64,000 nucleotides of DNA from Kitasatospora xanthocidica (lineage in GTDB: Bacteria; Actinomycetota; Actinomycetes; Streptomycetales; Streptomycetaceae), in the NCBI RefSeq assembly GCF_014656195.1, contig NZ_BNBY01000007.1, positions 124,001 to 188,000 of the forward strand, read 5' to 3'. The stretch's first letter is position 1. The number at the start of each line of letters is the position of its first letter. Positions 1-7,733 of the stretch are shown one piece after another. The notes beneath the pieces were generated by a model, which made no database searches, was not told where the DNA came from, and was given only the letters and a program-made list of their open reading frames with translations. Both the position numbers and the translations under genes were made by a program.

Positions 1-338
1 CCCGCGCGGTCGACCCGGCCAACCCGATCTTCACCACCGCGATCGAGAAGCCCGCGATCAAGCTCGGGCTCTCCAAGGCTGCCGCGATGGACGTCTCCGA
101 CGGCGTCCAGGCCGTCACCACCGCCGGACTCAACGCCCCGACCGCGTACGCCCTCACCCAGGACAACCCGAGCAACGGCCTGACCAGCGCGGTCAACTAC
201 ACCACCGGCGCCAACAACCTCTTCGGCTCGGGCGGCCTCGCCGCCGGCGGCGGCAAGGCCAACGCCGTCGTCGGCACCGTGTCCACCGTCGGCAACCTGC
301 TCGGCCTCGGCGGATGGGCGGCCGGCTATGGACGCTGA
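1..338 (+). CDS. C-terminal part of an unidentified protein (5' end outside window)
   Basis: The reading frame is open from the first bases of the window and stops at 336-338, so only about 111 C-terminal residues are visible. The segment is rich in Gly, Ala, Asn and Thr, with a hydrophobic glycine-rich end (GSGGLAAGGGKANAVVG, then LLGLGGWAAGYG). No catalytic motif is visible. The next gene starts inside its last codons (ATG at 328), so the two are translationally coupled and probably work together. Low-complexity Gly/Ala tails of this kind occur in WXG100/PE-like or polymorphic-toxin proteins of actinobacterial type VII secretion loci. That is only a hint here, because the informative N-terminus is missing. 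Confidence 0.6.
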   Translation, partial: RAVDPANPIFTTAIEKPAIKLGLSKAAAMDVSDGVQAVTTAGLNAPTAYALTQDNPSNGLTSAVNYTTGANNLFGSGGLAAGGGKANAVVGTVSTVGNLLGLGGWAAGYGR

Positions 339-999
339 GAACCCGCCGCTCTGGCTCACCCTCCCCGGAGGCTTCACCTCCGTCGACCCGACCGAGGACC
401 TCGGCGACCGGATGACCCGCACCGCCGAGCAGCTGGACGCGCTCTTCCCCGACGCCGCGCCCGAGCAGAAGCTCAGCGCGGTGATCGCCGCCGAGACCGC
501 GTTCCAGGCCCAACTGCGCGAGGGCGCCGTCCACGTGTCCGGCTGCCTGGTCCGCGCCGAGGACGGCGAGCCCGTCCACGGCATGTTCACCGTCTTCCTC
601 CGCCCGCAGGAGCTCGGCCCGCCCGGGAGCTACCCCGCCCGCGTCGCCGAGGAGTTGGCCGAGGCCTGGCCCGACGCCGACGTCGGCGTGGTCGACCTCC
701 CGGTCGGCCGGGCCGCCCTCGTCGCGCGCGACGTCGAGGTCCCCGTGCCGGGCGCGCTGTGGGGCGTCCCCGGATCCACCGTCAGCACGGTGCGCCAGCT
801 CGAACTGCTGCTCCCCCACCCGTGGAGCCCCCACGTGGTCGCCGCCGTCTTCACCACCGAGGACCTCGACCACTGGGACGAGTGGCTGCCCCTGCTCGCC
901 ACCGCGTTCCGCGGCATCTCCTTCCACCCGCCCCGGGACGAGAGCGCCGACGGCCTGCCGGCCGAGCAGTGGGACACCATCCGGAAGGCCTTCGGATGA
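328..999 (+). CDS. Conserved hypothetical protein, 223 aa
   Basis: This is a soluble protein of 223 residues with no signal peptide or membrane segment, and I do not recognise its family. The N-terminal half is acidic (DPTEDLGDRMTRTAEQLDALFP). The second half alternates beta-like hydrophobic stretches such as VSTVRQLELLLPHP and VVAAVFTTEDLDHWDEWLPLL. The ATG overlaps the end of the upstream gene by 11 bases, and its own stop overlaps the next start (ATGA at 996-999). The three genes therefore form one translationally coupled unit. Its place between a Gly/Ala-rich protein and a small membrane protein resembles secretion-associated clusters of streptomycetes. That is context, not proof. Confidence 0.7.
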   Translation: MDAENPPLWLTLPGGFTSVDPTEDLGDRMTRTAEQLDALFPDAAPEQKLSAVIAAETAFQAQLREGAVHVSGCLVRAEDGEPVHGMFTVFLRPQELGPPGSYPARVAEELAEAWPDADVGVVDLPVGRAALVARDVEVPVPGALWGVPGSTVSTVRQLELLLPHPWSPHVVAAVFTTEDLDHWDEWLPLLATAFRGISFHPPRDESADGLPAEQWDTIRKAFG

Positions 1000-1598
1000 C
1001 GACCGCCCCCGTCGGCCGGGCCTCCGTCCTCGCCGCCGTCCTGACCGGCCTGTTCGTCACCGTCGTCCTCGCCGGTGCCTACGTCGGCACCGCCCTCGTC
1101 GTCGGCCTGGTGATCCTCTACCTCGTGGTGGCGGGCGTGGGACTGGCGAAGCTCCGGGGGCCCGGCAGCGACCCCGGTTACAAGGACACCGGCGGGGCGC
1201 TGGCCCTGGTGGCCCTGGCCGTCGTTCTGGCCACCGCCGCGGGCGGCGACGCCTGGCAGAACCTCGTGCTGTCCTCCGGGCGCGAGGTGAACGCCGTGGT
1301 GGTGTCCGAGAAGGCCGACAGGTCGTCCCGCGGCTCGACGACCTGGAGCTACACCCTCACCTCGGCGGACGGCGCCACCGTCCCCGGCGGGCCGCTGGCC
1401 CAGGACTCCGAACGCTTCAAGCCCGGCGACACCGTCACCGTCCGCATCGACCCGGCCGGACGCGTCGCCCCCAAACTCCCGGGCGAGGCGGCCTCATCGG
1501 CCTCCCTGTGGTCCGTCATCGGACTCAACGCCGCCATCGCGGCCCTCGTCCTCTGCCTCGCCCACCTCGGCAACCGCCCCCGCGGAACCACGGGGTGA
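996..1598 (+). CDS. Small integral membrane protein, 200 aa
   Basis: The start is the ATG at 996, which overlaps the previous stop in an ATGA arrangement. Upstream in-frame codons belong to the antiphase of the preceding gene. The N-terminus has two or three hydrophobic helices (about residues 10-52 and 68-84, for example LTGLFVTVVLAGAYVG and LALVALAVVLATAAGG). A soluble extracytoplasmic-looking segment of about 85 residues follows (SGREVNAVVV to GEAASSA), and a final helix near residues 170-190 (VIGLNAAIAALVLCLAHL) ends the protein. The middle part, with its VTVRIDPAGRVAPK stretch, looks like the small beta domain seen in DUF3592-type membrane proteins. Function is unknown. Confidence 0.7.
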   Translation: MTTAPVGRASVLAAVLTGLFVTVVLAGAYVGTALVVGLVILYLVVAGVGLAKLRGPGSDPGYKDTGGALALVALAVVLATAAGGDAWQNLVLSSGREVNAVVVSEKADRSSRGSTTWSYTLTSADGATVPGGPLAQDSERFKPGDTVTVRIDPAGRVAPKLPGEAASSASLWSVIGLNAAIAALVLCLAHLGNRPRGTTG

Positions 1599-1681
1599 CC
1601 GGCAAGCCCCCGCACCGGTGGGGCGGCGGGCGCCGACACGACGTCCACCCGCGGCGGGAAGCGGCCGGGGCCTCCTTCGAA

Positions 1682-1775
1682 CGCCCCGCGGCCGGGGGCC
1701 CGAAGAGGGGCCCTGGGGCCTGTCGGGGCGCGTGCCCCGGTGTCGCCCCGCGGCCGGGGTCCGAAGAGGGGTCCT
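1682..1775. repeat. Two direct repeats of about 32 bp in a convergent intergenic region
   Basis: A unit beginning CGCCCCGCGGCCGGGG and ending CGAAGAGGGG-CCT occurs at 1682-1714 and again at 1744-1775, with only a couple of differences. The second copy runs into the stop codon of the minus-strand gene that ends at 1774. Each unit can fold into a small GGGCCC-type hairpin, so the pair may serve as a termination region for the two convergent genes. Confidence 0.6.
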
Positions 1776-2289
1776 ACCCCCGTACCACCCGCGCCCGCAG
1801 GTAGTTGCGCCGGCCGAAGTTCGGCTCGTCCACCGCCGTCAGCTCCTCGACCTGGAACCGGTAGAGGGCCGCCGCGCCGCCCCCGGTGAGGAACTGCCGC
1901 CGGACGTCCTCCTCCTGCGCGAAGGACGGGTACCGACCCTGGTACGCCGCCAGTGCCGCCTCCGCCTGCCGCCCCCAGGCCTCGCTCGCGCTGCCGGTCA
2001 GCTGCAGCCCGCGCAGCTGCTCGCCGAAGACCGGCGGCGGCAGGAACACCGTGGCGGCGGCCCGGGCCTCCTCGGCGAGGTGGTGGCTGTGCCGGGTGGA
2101 GCGCTCGCTGACGAAGTAGAGGACCAGCTCCTCGTCGTAGGCGAAGAAGGCCAGGTTGGCGTGCGGCCCGTGTTCGTGGCCGGCGGTGGCGAGGGTGAGC
2201 ACCATCGCCTCCGCGAGCAGCCCCTCGACGCCCTTGTGCAGCAGGTCGCCGGGCCAGTCCCCCTGCGTGATGTCGAGTCTGTACGGCAT
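1774..2289 (-). CDS. Pyridoxamine 5'-phosphate oxidase-like flavin protein
   Basis: This 171-residue protein shows the PNPOx-like split-barrel pattern: MVLTLATAGHEHGPHANLAFFAYDEELVLYFVSERSTRH near residues 28-67, then a long C-terminal tail. Proteins of this group bind FMN or F420 and act as small cytosolic oxidoreductases. The substrate cannot be told from sequence. The start is the ATG at 2289, preceded by GGAGGGAG at good spacing; longer open frames upstream lack a ribosome-binding site. It is monocistronic and convergent with the membrane-protein gene ending at 1598. Confidence 0.75.
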   Translation of the reverse strand: MPYRLDITQGDWPGDLLHKGVEGLLAEAMVLTLATAGHEHGPHANLAFFAYDEELVLYFVSERSTRHSHHLAEEARAAATVFLPPPVFGEQLRGLQLTGSASEAWGRQAEAALAAYQGRYPSFAQEEDVRRQFLTGGGAAALYRFQVEELTAVDEPNFGRRNYLRARVVRG

Positions 2290-2498
2290 TCGGCACTCCC
2301 TCCGCTGGCACGCCCGGTGCCCACGCGCCCCGAGCACGACTGAGCCGGGCGGGCGCCCCCTCAGGAGGCCCCACGCCCGGCTCACATGCTCTACCCGCCA
2401 CCCCGGACGGACAAGGGTCGCGGAACGGGTGGAATCGGCGGGTTCGGCGGGATCGGAAGGACCGGCGGGATCGCCGGACCCGCCCGCGCCCGGCCGCC

Positions 2499-3170
2499 TC
2501 AGTGCCGCTGCGCCCCCGACGCGGAGTAGCCGCGGCTGACCACCGGCAGCTCGCCCGGCCCGAGCAGCGGCCGCAGCGCGCCGGCTCGCATCCGGTCCAC
2601 CAGCGGCCCGCAGCGCCCCGCGACCGGCGCCAGCGCCACCGCGGCCAGCAGGCCGACCAGCGCGCCCACCGCCACGTCGTGCGGGTAGTGCACGCCGACC
2701 CAGACCCGGGAGGCGGCCATCAGCACCGCGAACAGCCCGGCCACCCAGCCGAGCCGCCGGTCGACGAACCAGAGCGCGGCCGCCGCCGCGAAGGCGATCA
2801 CCGAGTGGTTGCTCGGGAAGGACCAGTCCCCGGCGCCCGGGCAGGCCTCCAGCGAGAGGCTGCCGGGGATCTGCGCGCAGGGTCGGGTCTCCTCGACGAT
2901 CCCCTTGAACACCGAGTTGACGGCGTACGCGATGACCACGATCAGCGGCGAGGCCAGGACCTTCGCCATCACCGCGGAGTCGGCGCCGCGCGCCCGCCAC
3001 CACGACCAGAGCATGAAGAGCGCGAACAGTCCCAGGCCGAACGCCGACCAGACCTTGATCAGCTCGTCCAGCCAGTGCGGGGCCGACTGCGCCCACCCGT
3101 TGACCCGGGTGTAGAGGCTGCCGTCGATGCCGCTGCCGTCGTAGACGGCCAGGGCCCGGGAGGACATCAC
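2499..3170 (-). CDS. PAP2-family membrane phosphatase
   Basis: This 223-residue protein has several transmembrane helices and all three signature motifs of the PAP2 (type 2 phosphatidic acid phosphatase) superfamily. These are a K-x6-RP motif (VFKGIVEETRPC), PSNH in WSFPSNHSVIAFA, and SR-x5-H in ASRVWVGVHYPHDV. It should dephosphorylate a membrane lipid phosphate such as phosphatidate or undecaprenyl diphosphate, with the active site facing outside. The start may be the GTG at 3170 or the adjacent ATG at 3167; a GGAGGTGA ribosome site at 3173-3180 fits both. The gene stands alone. Confidence 0.85.
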   Translation of the reverse strand: MMSSRALAVYDGSGIDGSLYTRVNGWAQSAPHWLDELIKVWSAFGLGLFALFMLWSWWRARGADSAVMAKVLASPLIVVIAYAVNSVFKGIVEETRPCAQIPGSLSLEACPGAGDWSFPSNHSVIAFAAAAALWFVDRRLGWVAGLFAVLMAASRVWVGVHYPHDVAVGALVGLLAAVALAPVAGRCGPLVDRMRAGALRPLLGPGELPVVSRGYSASGAQRH

Positions 3171-3180
3171 GCGTCACCTC

Positions 3181-3540
3181 CGTGACGTGGCGCCTTACGG
3201 GCGCTGAACAGTTCGAGAACATTGGGGAGCACGGGGACAACTACTACCAGACCGATGGTGGGCGGCCGATATCGGTCGCCTCCGGGCGGCGAGGTGCCGG
3301 GCCCGCGCCCGGCGCGCACCCCGCGGGCCGCCCGGACCGTGCCGATCGCCTCGACCGCACCGCCGACGGCCCGCCGGAGGGTGAACGAGCGGACCGGCCA
3401 CTCCCGTACGCGACGCGGCGGAACTGGCACCGTTCGGAGCACCGGACGGGCCGGGCGGGCGCGATCGCCGGGGAACCGGAGCACGACCGAAGGACCTCCC
3501 GTACGTTGGAGGGCGGCTCACCGCAGGACACGCCCAGGCC
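3181..3540. other. Intergenic region without a recognisable gene
   Basis: Between the PAP2 gene and the BlaI operator lie about 360 bases of high-GC sequence. All six frames give only short, arginine- and glycine-rich translations with no ribosome-binding site. I see no structural RNA here. It presumably holds the divergent promoters. Confidence 0.5.
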
Positions 3541-3577
3541 GTCTACAGTCGCGTAGACGGTCTACGAGACTGTAGAC
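3541..3577. promoter_or_regulatory. Nested 37-bp palindrome, probable BlaI-type operator
   Basis: The outer arms GTCTACAGTC (3541-3550) and GACTGTAGAC (3568-3577) are perfect inverted repeats. Inside them lies a second perfect pair, CGTAGAC (3552-3558) and GTCTACG (3560-3566), around a single central G at 3559. BlaI/MecI repressors bind TACA/TGTA dyads as dimers. The site ends 22 bases before the BlaI-family start codon, fitting autorepression of the operon. Confidence 0.8.
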
Positions 3578-3599
3578 GAAACTTGGAGGAAACGCCGCC

Positions 3600-4061
3600 A
3601 TGTCCGACGTACCGTCCGCCCGCCGGCCCGCCGGGGAGCTGGAGGCCGAGGTGCTGGCCGCGCTCTGGTCGGCCCGGCGGCCGCTGACGCCGCAGGACGT
3701 CCAGGCGGCGCTCGGCGGGGACCTCGCCCGCACCACCATCGCCACGATCCTGGCCCGGCTGCACGACAAGGGGACGGTCGAACGCACCCGGGCCGGCCGC
3801 GCGTACGCCTACACCCCGACCGTCCAGGACACCGCCGGTCTGGCCGCCCGCCGGATGCACACCGAGCTGCGCCGCGAGGCCGACCGCTCCACCGTGCTGG
3901 CCCGCTTCGTCTCCGACCTCTCCGCCGAGGACGAACAGCTGCTCCGCGACCTGCTCGGCGACGGCCCCGCCACCCCGGACACCGGAGCCGGCGGCCCCGC
4001 CGTCCTCGGAACCGGCGCCGACGGCCCCCACGACGGCCGCCCGGGGGCTGTCGGCCGATGA
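3600..4061 (+). CDS. BlaI/MecI-family transcriptional repressor
   Basis: The 153-residue protein has the BlaI winged helix in its first 75 residues: LEAEVLAALW, RPLTPQDVQAAL, then TTIATILARLHDKGTVERTRAGRAYAY. Residues 80-115 form the dimerisation part, and the last 40 residues are a low-complexity Gly/Pro tail. Members repress their own operon and are inactivated by proteolysis triggered by a partner peptidase. A GGAGGAAAC ribosome site precedes the ATG. The stop overlaps the start of an M56 peptidase gene (ATGA, 4058-4061), the classic partner. The operator lies immediately upstream. Confidence 0.85.
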   Translation: MSDVPSARRPAGELEAEVLAALWSARRPLTPQDVQAALGGDLARTTIATILARLHDKGTVERTRAGRAYAYTPTVQDTAGLAARRMHTELRREADRSTVLARFVSDLSAEDEQLLRDLLGDGPATPDTGAGGPAVLGTGADGPHDGRPGAVGR

Positions 4062-5206
4062 TGATCGCCGTCTGGGCCCCGCTGCTGCTGCCGTTCCTGG
4101 CCGCGCCGCTGGCCCGCCGCCTCGCCGAGGCGCTGTCGCCGCGGGCCGCCGCCTGGACCCTGGCCGGCAGCACCGCCGTACTGGCCGGGGGCACGCTCTG
4201 CTCGCTCGGCCTGCTCGCCGCCGACGGGCTGCTCCAGCTGCCGCCGGTCGCCGCCCTCGGCCACCTCTCGCTGCCCTGGCTCACCGCGGCCGCCCCGGAC
4301 GCCCCGTTCGCCGCCCTCGCGGCCACCCTGGCCCTGGCCGCGCTCACCGCGCTGGCGGTGCGCACGGCCCGCCGCCGACGGCGGGAACTGCGCACGGCCC
4401 GGGCCGCCCTTCCGCCCGCCGACCAGCATCCGGACATGCGCCCCCGGCGCGCCACCGTGCGCCGAACGCGCACCCCGGACCGCCTCGCCACCCCGGACCG
4501 CCTCACCGCTCCGCCCCGGCCCGGCGACGGACCCGCGCCCACCCGGCTCCGCCGCCCCCTCCGCTCCTCCCTCACGGCCCTCACCGCCCTGCTGCGCCCC
4601 GCCGAGCCGCCGCTCGCCGTCCTCGACGACGAGCGCGCCGACGCCTTCGCCCTGCCCGGCCGGCTGCGCCGCCCCGGCCGACCGGGTGAGCCCGGCCGGA
4701 TCGTGGTCACCTCCGGCATGCTGGGCGCCCTCAGCGGGCCGGAGCGCTCCGCCCTGCTCGCGCACGAGCGCGCCCACCTGGCCGCCCGTCACCACGTCTT
4801 CCTCGCCGTCGCCGAGCACGCCGCCGGCATCCACCCGGCGCTCCGCGCGCTGCGCACGCCCCTCGGGTACCACCTGGAGCGCTGGGCCGACGAGGTGGCG
4901 GCGGCCCGGGTCGGCGACCGCACCGTGACCGCCCGGGCGGTCGGCCGGGCCGCCCTGGCCGCGAGCCGCGCCCCGCGGCCGGACCGGCCCCGGCTGGCCC
5001 CCGCCGCCCACTCCGGGCCGGTCCCGCGCCGGGTCGCCGCGCTGCTGCAGCCCCGGCCGGCCGCCGCCCCCGGCACCCGGCTGCGGGCCGTCGCGCTGGC
5101 CCTGGCCGCCTGTCTGGCCCTGAGCACCGGCGCCACCCTGGAGGCCACCGCCGACCTGCACCACGTCGTCGAGGCGGCTCAGCAGGGCGCGGAGGCGCGG
5201 CACTGA
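4058..5206 (+). CDS. M56-family (BlaR1/MecR1-like) membrane metallopeptidase
   Basis: This 382-residue protein has hydrophobic helices at about residues 5-20, 33-55, 85-105 and near 345-360. A zinc-peptidase HExxH motif (HERAH, residues 236-240) lies in the context LLAHERAHLAARHHVF. A Pro/Arg-rich cytoplasmic loop separates the second and third helix groups. There is no C-terminal penicillin-binding sensor domain, so this is the short actinobacterial M56 type rather than true BlaR1, and its inducer is unknown. It is translationally coupled to the BlaI-type repressor, which it presumably inactivates. Beta-lactam resistance should not be assumed, since no beta-lactamase gene is nearby. Confidence 0.85.
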   Translation: MMIAVWAPLLLPFLAAPLARRLAEALSPRAAAWTLAGSTAVLAGGTLCSLGLLAADGLLQLPPVAALGHLSLPWLTAAAPDAPFAALAATLALAALTALAVRTARRRRRELRTARAALPPADQHPDMRPRRATVRRTRTPDRLATPDRLTAPPRPGDGPAPTRLRRPLRSSLTALTALLRPAEPPLAVLDDERADAFALPGRLRRPGRPGEPGRIVVTSGMLGALSGPERSALLAHERAHLAARHHVFLAVAEHAAGIHPALRALRTPLGYHLERWADEVAAARVGDRTVTARAVGRAALAASRAPRPDRPRLAPAAHSGPVPRRVAALLQPRPAAAPGTRLRAVALALAACLALSTGATLEATADLHHVVEAAQQGAEARH

Positions 5207-5417
5207 AGCCGGTCGCACGGCGCTGAAGCGTGCCGCGCGCGGCACTGAAGCCGCCCGCACGGCGCGGGACGGCGGCCGCGCCGCCCGCGGCCGCCGTTCC
5301 GTACCGTCCGGTATGCCGAGTTGGCAGACCCCATCCCCACGGACCCAGCGCCCCCGTACGCTTTCGTCAGCGCGTCGGCCCCGGCGCGACCTCGAACGGC
5401 GGCGAGGAGCGGACCGA

Positions 5418-6857
5418 GTGCGGCAGACCGGACGGCAGTCCCGACGACCAGAGCGCCGCACCCCGCCGACCGCGGCGGAGCTGTCCAAGGTCCACGAGCG
5501 CACCCTCGCCGAAGCCGCCGCCCGCGAGCTGACCGGACCCGCCTCCCCCGAGGAGAACGGCGCCCCCGGCCTGCTCGAACCCCGACCCGAGATCGGCGAC
5601 TCCTGGGCCCGGCTGCGCAGGCTCGGCCTCGACCCCGACAGCGGCGCCGCCGCCGTCCTGCTCGGCCCGGCTGAAATCGAACAGAGACGCCGTGCCAGCG
5701 GGCTCGACACGGTCGTGCCGGTGCTGCGCCAGACCCTGCTGGAGCCGACCGACGCGCTCCCGCTGATCCTCGCCATCGCCGACGCCGAGGGCCACGTGCT
5801 CTGGCAGGAGGGCGAGCGCGGCCTGCGCCGCAGCGCCGACCGGATCGGCTTCATCACCGGCGCCCGCTGGATCGAGGAGAGCGTCGGCACCAACGGCATC
5901 GCGGTCGCCCTGCGCGCCCGGCGCCCGATGCACGTCCACTCCGCCGAGCACTACCTACGCAGCCACCACTCCTGGACCTGCGTGGCCGCGCCCGTCCACG
6001 ACCCCGGTACCGGACAGCTGGTCGGCGCCATCAACCTGAGCGGCCCGGCCCACAGCATCCGCCCCTACCTGCTCCAGCTCACCGCCACCGCCGCCCGGCT
6101 GGCCGAGACCGAGCTGCGCGCCCACCGGCTGGAGGCGCTGCACCAGCTGCGCACCCTGGCCGCGCCGATGCTCGCCCGGGTCGGCGGCCCGGCCCTGGTG
6201 GTGGACGCGGCCGGCTGGACCGCCGCCGCCGCCGGACTGCCGCCGCCCAACCGGCTGCGGGTACCCAGCGAGGGCTGGGCCCCGGCCGCCGTGCACTGGG
6301 TGCCCGGCCTCGGCGAGTGCGTGCTGGAACCGCTCGCCGACGGCTGGCTGGTGCGCCCGGTCCGGCCGCCCGAGGAGGGCGGCGCCGGCACCGTGGGCGG
6401 CGAACAGGCCGAGGGCGCCCGGCTCCGGCTCGACCTGCGCCGGGCGGACCGCCCCGAGCTGTCCGTCCGGGGCGCGGCCGGCAGCTGGTCCCACCCGCTC
6501 AGCCCGCGCCACGCCGAACTGCTGCTCCTGCTCGCCACCCGGCGCGAGGGCAGCAGCGCCGCCCAGCTCGCCGAGGCGCTGTTCGGCGACGCGGGCCGGA
6601 CGGTCACGGTCCGCGCCGAGCTGTCCCGGCTGCGCCGCTACCTCGGCGGGCTGCTGGCCCACCGGCCGTACCGGATCGCCGAGTCGGTGCTGGTCACCGT
6701 GGACGGGCCGGACGACCCGTACGACCTGCTGCCGGCCTCCACGGCCCCGGCCGTCCGGCGGCTGCGGGCCGCGCTGGCGACCGGGACGGCCCTGCTGCCC
6801 GGCACGGCGGCCGTCCCTCCGCCGCGTACGCCCGGGGACGCCCCGCTCGCCCGCTGA
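5418..6857 (+). CDS. GAF-domain transcriptional regulator (AcoR N-terminus-like)
   Basis: The GTG at 5418 is chosen because GAGGAG lies seven bases upstream; an in-frame ATG at 5313 has no such site. The 479-residue protein begins with a helical segment and an ESW-like region (EIGDSWARLRRLGLDP). A GAF sensor domain follows at about residues 105-245, containing WIEESVGTNGIAVAL and SWTCVAAPVHDPGTGQLVGAINLSG, as in AcoR-type activators. The AAA+ module of sigma-54 activators is absent. Instead the C-terminus (about 375-430) carries a winged-helix-like segment (HAELLLLLATRREGSSAAQLAEALF, TVRAELSRLRRYLGGL). Streptomycete members often regulate alcohol or aldehyde metabolism. No target gene is adjacent, so the regulon is open. 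Confidence 0.8.
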   Translation: MRQTGRQSRRPERRTPPTAAELSKVHERTLAEAAARELTGPASPEENGAPGLLEPRPEIGDSWARLRRLGLDPDSGAAAVLLGPAEIEQRRRASGLDTVVPVLRQTLLEPTDALPLILAIADAEGHVLWQEGERGLRRSADRIGFITGARWIEESVGTNGIAVALRARRPMHVHSAEHYLRSHHSWTCVAAPVHDPGTGQLVGAINLSGPAHSIRPYLLQLTATAARLAETELRAHRLEALHQLRTLAAPMLARVGGPALVVDAAGWTAAAAGLPPPNRLRVPSEGWAPAAVHWVPGLGECVLEPLADGWLVRPVRPPEEGGAGTVGGEQAEGARLRLDLRRADRPELSVRGAAGSWSHPLSPRHAELLLLLATRREGSSAAQLAEALFGDAGRTVTVRAELSRLRRYLGGLLAHRPYRIAESVLVTVDGPDDPYDLLPASTAPAVRRLRAALATGTALLPGTAAVPPPRTPGDAPLAR

Positions 6858-6903
6858 GACCGGTCCGCGGCGCGCCCGCCCGCGGATCACCGGGTGCTGG
6901 CCG

Positions 6904-7404
6904 TCAGCCGCTCGCCAGCAGGGCGGCCAGGTCGGCGTCGGTCGGGCCGCAGTCGCGCTCCTGCTCCTCGGAGACCAGCGCGTAGGTCCGGTCCAGCCAG
7001 GCCTGCACCACGGGCTTGGAGGCCTCCAGCAGGGCGCTGCCGTGCGGGGATTCGAGCGCCAGGTGCAACGTCGACCCGTGGCACGGGCAGTACGCCGGCC
7101 ACAGTTTGACGTCGCCCTGGCCGCTCAACGTGCACAGGCCGTCGCGCAGCAACTCGCGCGAGAACACCCAGTCGGCCTCGTCCGGCCGCCCCAGGTGGAA
7201 CGTCAGCAGCACCTCGTACGGGCGGGCGGCGTCGAACCGGAACCGGGTGCGCACCTCGCCGACCACCTCCTCCCCCAGCGAGATCCGCAGGGGCAGCACC
7301 TCCTCCACCGCCGCCGGAGCGGCGGTGGAGCCGTCCCCATCGCCGCCCGTGGGGGTGGCGGCGAGGGGTGCACTTGAGGCTGCGGACAGCGGGTCGGGCG
7401 GCAT
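6904..7404 (-). CDS. SsgA-like protein (sporulation and cell-division regulator family)
   Basis: The 166-residue protein contains the SsgA/SsgB-family core: VVGEVRTRFRFDAARPYEVLLTFHL, then DEADWVFSRELLRDGL and SGQGDVKLWP. The C-terminal part includes VVQAWLDRTYALV. These small proteins, unique to sporulating actinomycetes, position the septum (SsgB recruits FtsZ) or remodel peptidoglycan. The first 30 residues are an extra Ser/Ala/Thr-rich tail not usual for SsgB. The ATG at 7404 has GGAGAG six bases upstream. Which paralogue this is cannot be told by eye. An 11-bp-phased direct repeat lies in its upstream region. Confidence 0.85.
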   Translation of the reverse strand: MPPDPLSAASSAPLAATPTGGDGDGSTAAPAAVEEVLPLRISLGEEVVGEVRTRFRFDAARPYEVLLTFHLGRPDEADWVFSRELLRDGLCTLSGQGDVKLWPAYCPCHGSTLHLALESPHGSALLEASKPVVQAWLDRTYALVSEEQERDCGPTDADLAALLASG

Positions 7405-7733
7405 GACGGTCTCTCCGGGACGGCGTGGGATGTCCTCAGCGTGCGCCACGGCGTGCCCGGCGGGCAAGGGTTGCAAGAGGGTTGCAATAACCCCCTTCCG
7501 GTGCGACCGCCCCTTACCCGCGCTTGTCGGACGGAGTGTCAACTTCCGTACGTCGAACGGATGTCCACGAAATGGATGGAACCCGTCCACCGTATGACCG
7601 GCCGCTGGTACGCTCTCCCCCTCCCCGGCGCGGGCCCGCCGCGGAACGGCCCGGGACGGCCGGAGCCGGGCCCGGTGCCAGCGCGTGGGAGAATACGGCG
7701 ACGCGACGGCGGCTTCGGGGAGGGAGGGGTCCG
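7405..7733. other. Divergent intergenic region with a tandem 11-bp-phased repeat
   Basis: This 329-bp region separates the SsgA-like gene from the divergent mucin-like gene and contains no convincing gene. AGGGTTGCAA occurs twice, at 7467-7476 and 7478-7487, separated by one base and so on the same DNA face. It lies 63-83 bases upstream of the SsgA-like start. This is a good candidate binding site for a regulator of that gene. Confidence 0.55.

Noticed and set aside
3600..5206. Calling the BlaI/M56 pair a beta-lactam resistance system
   Set aside because: The peptidase lacks the penicillin-binding sensor domain and no beta-lactamase or PBP gene is adjacent.
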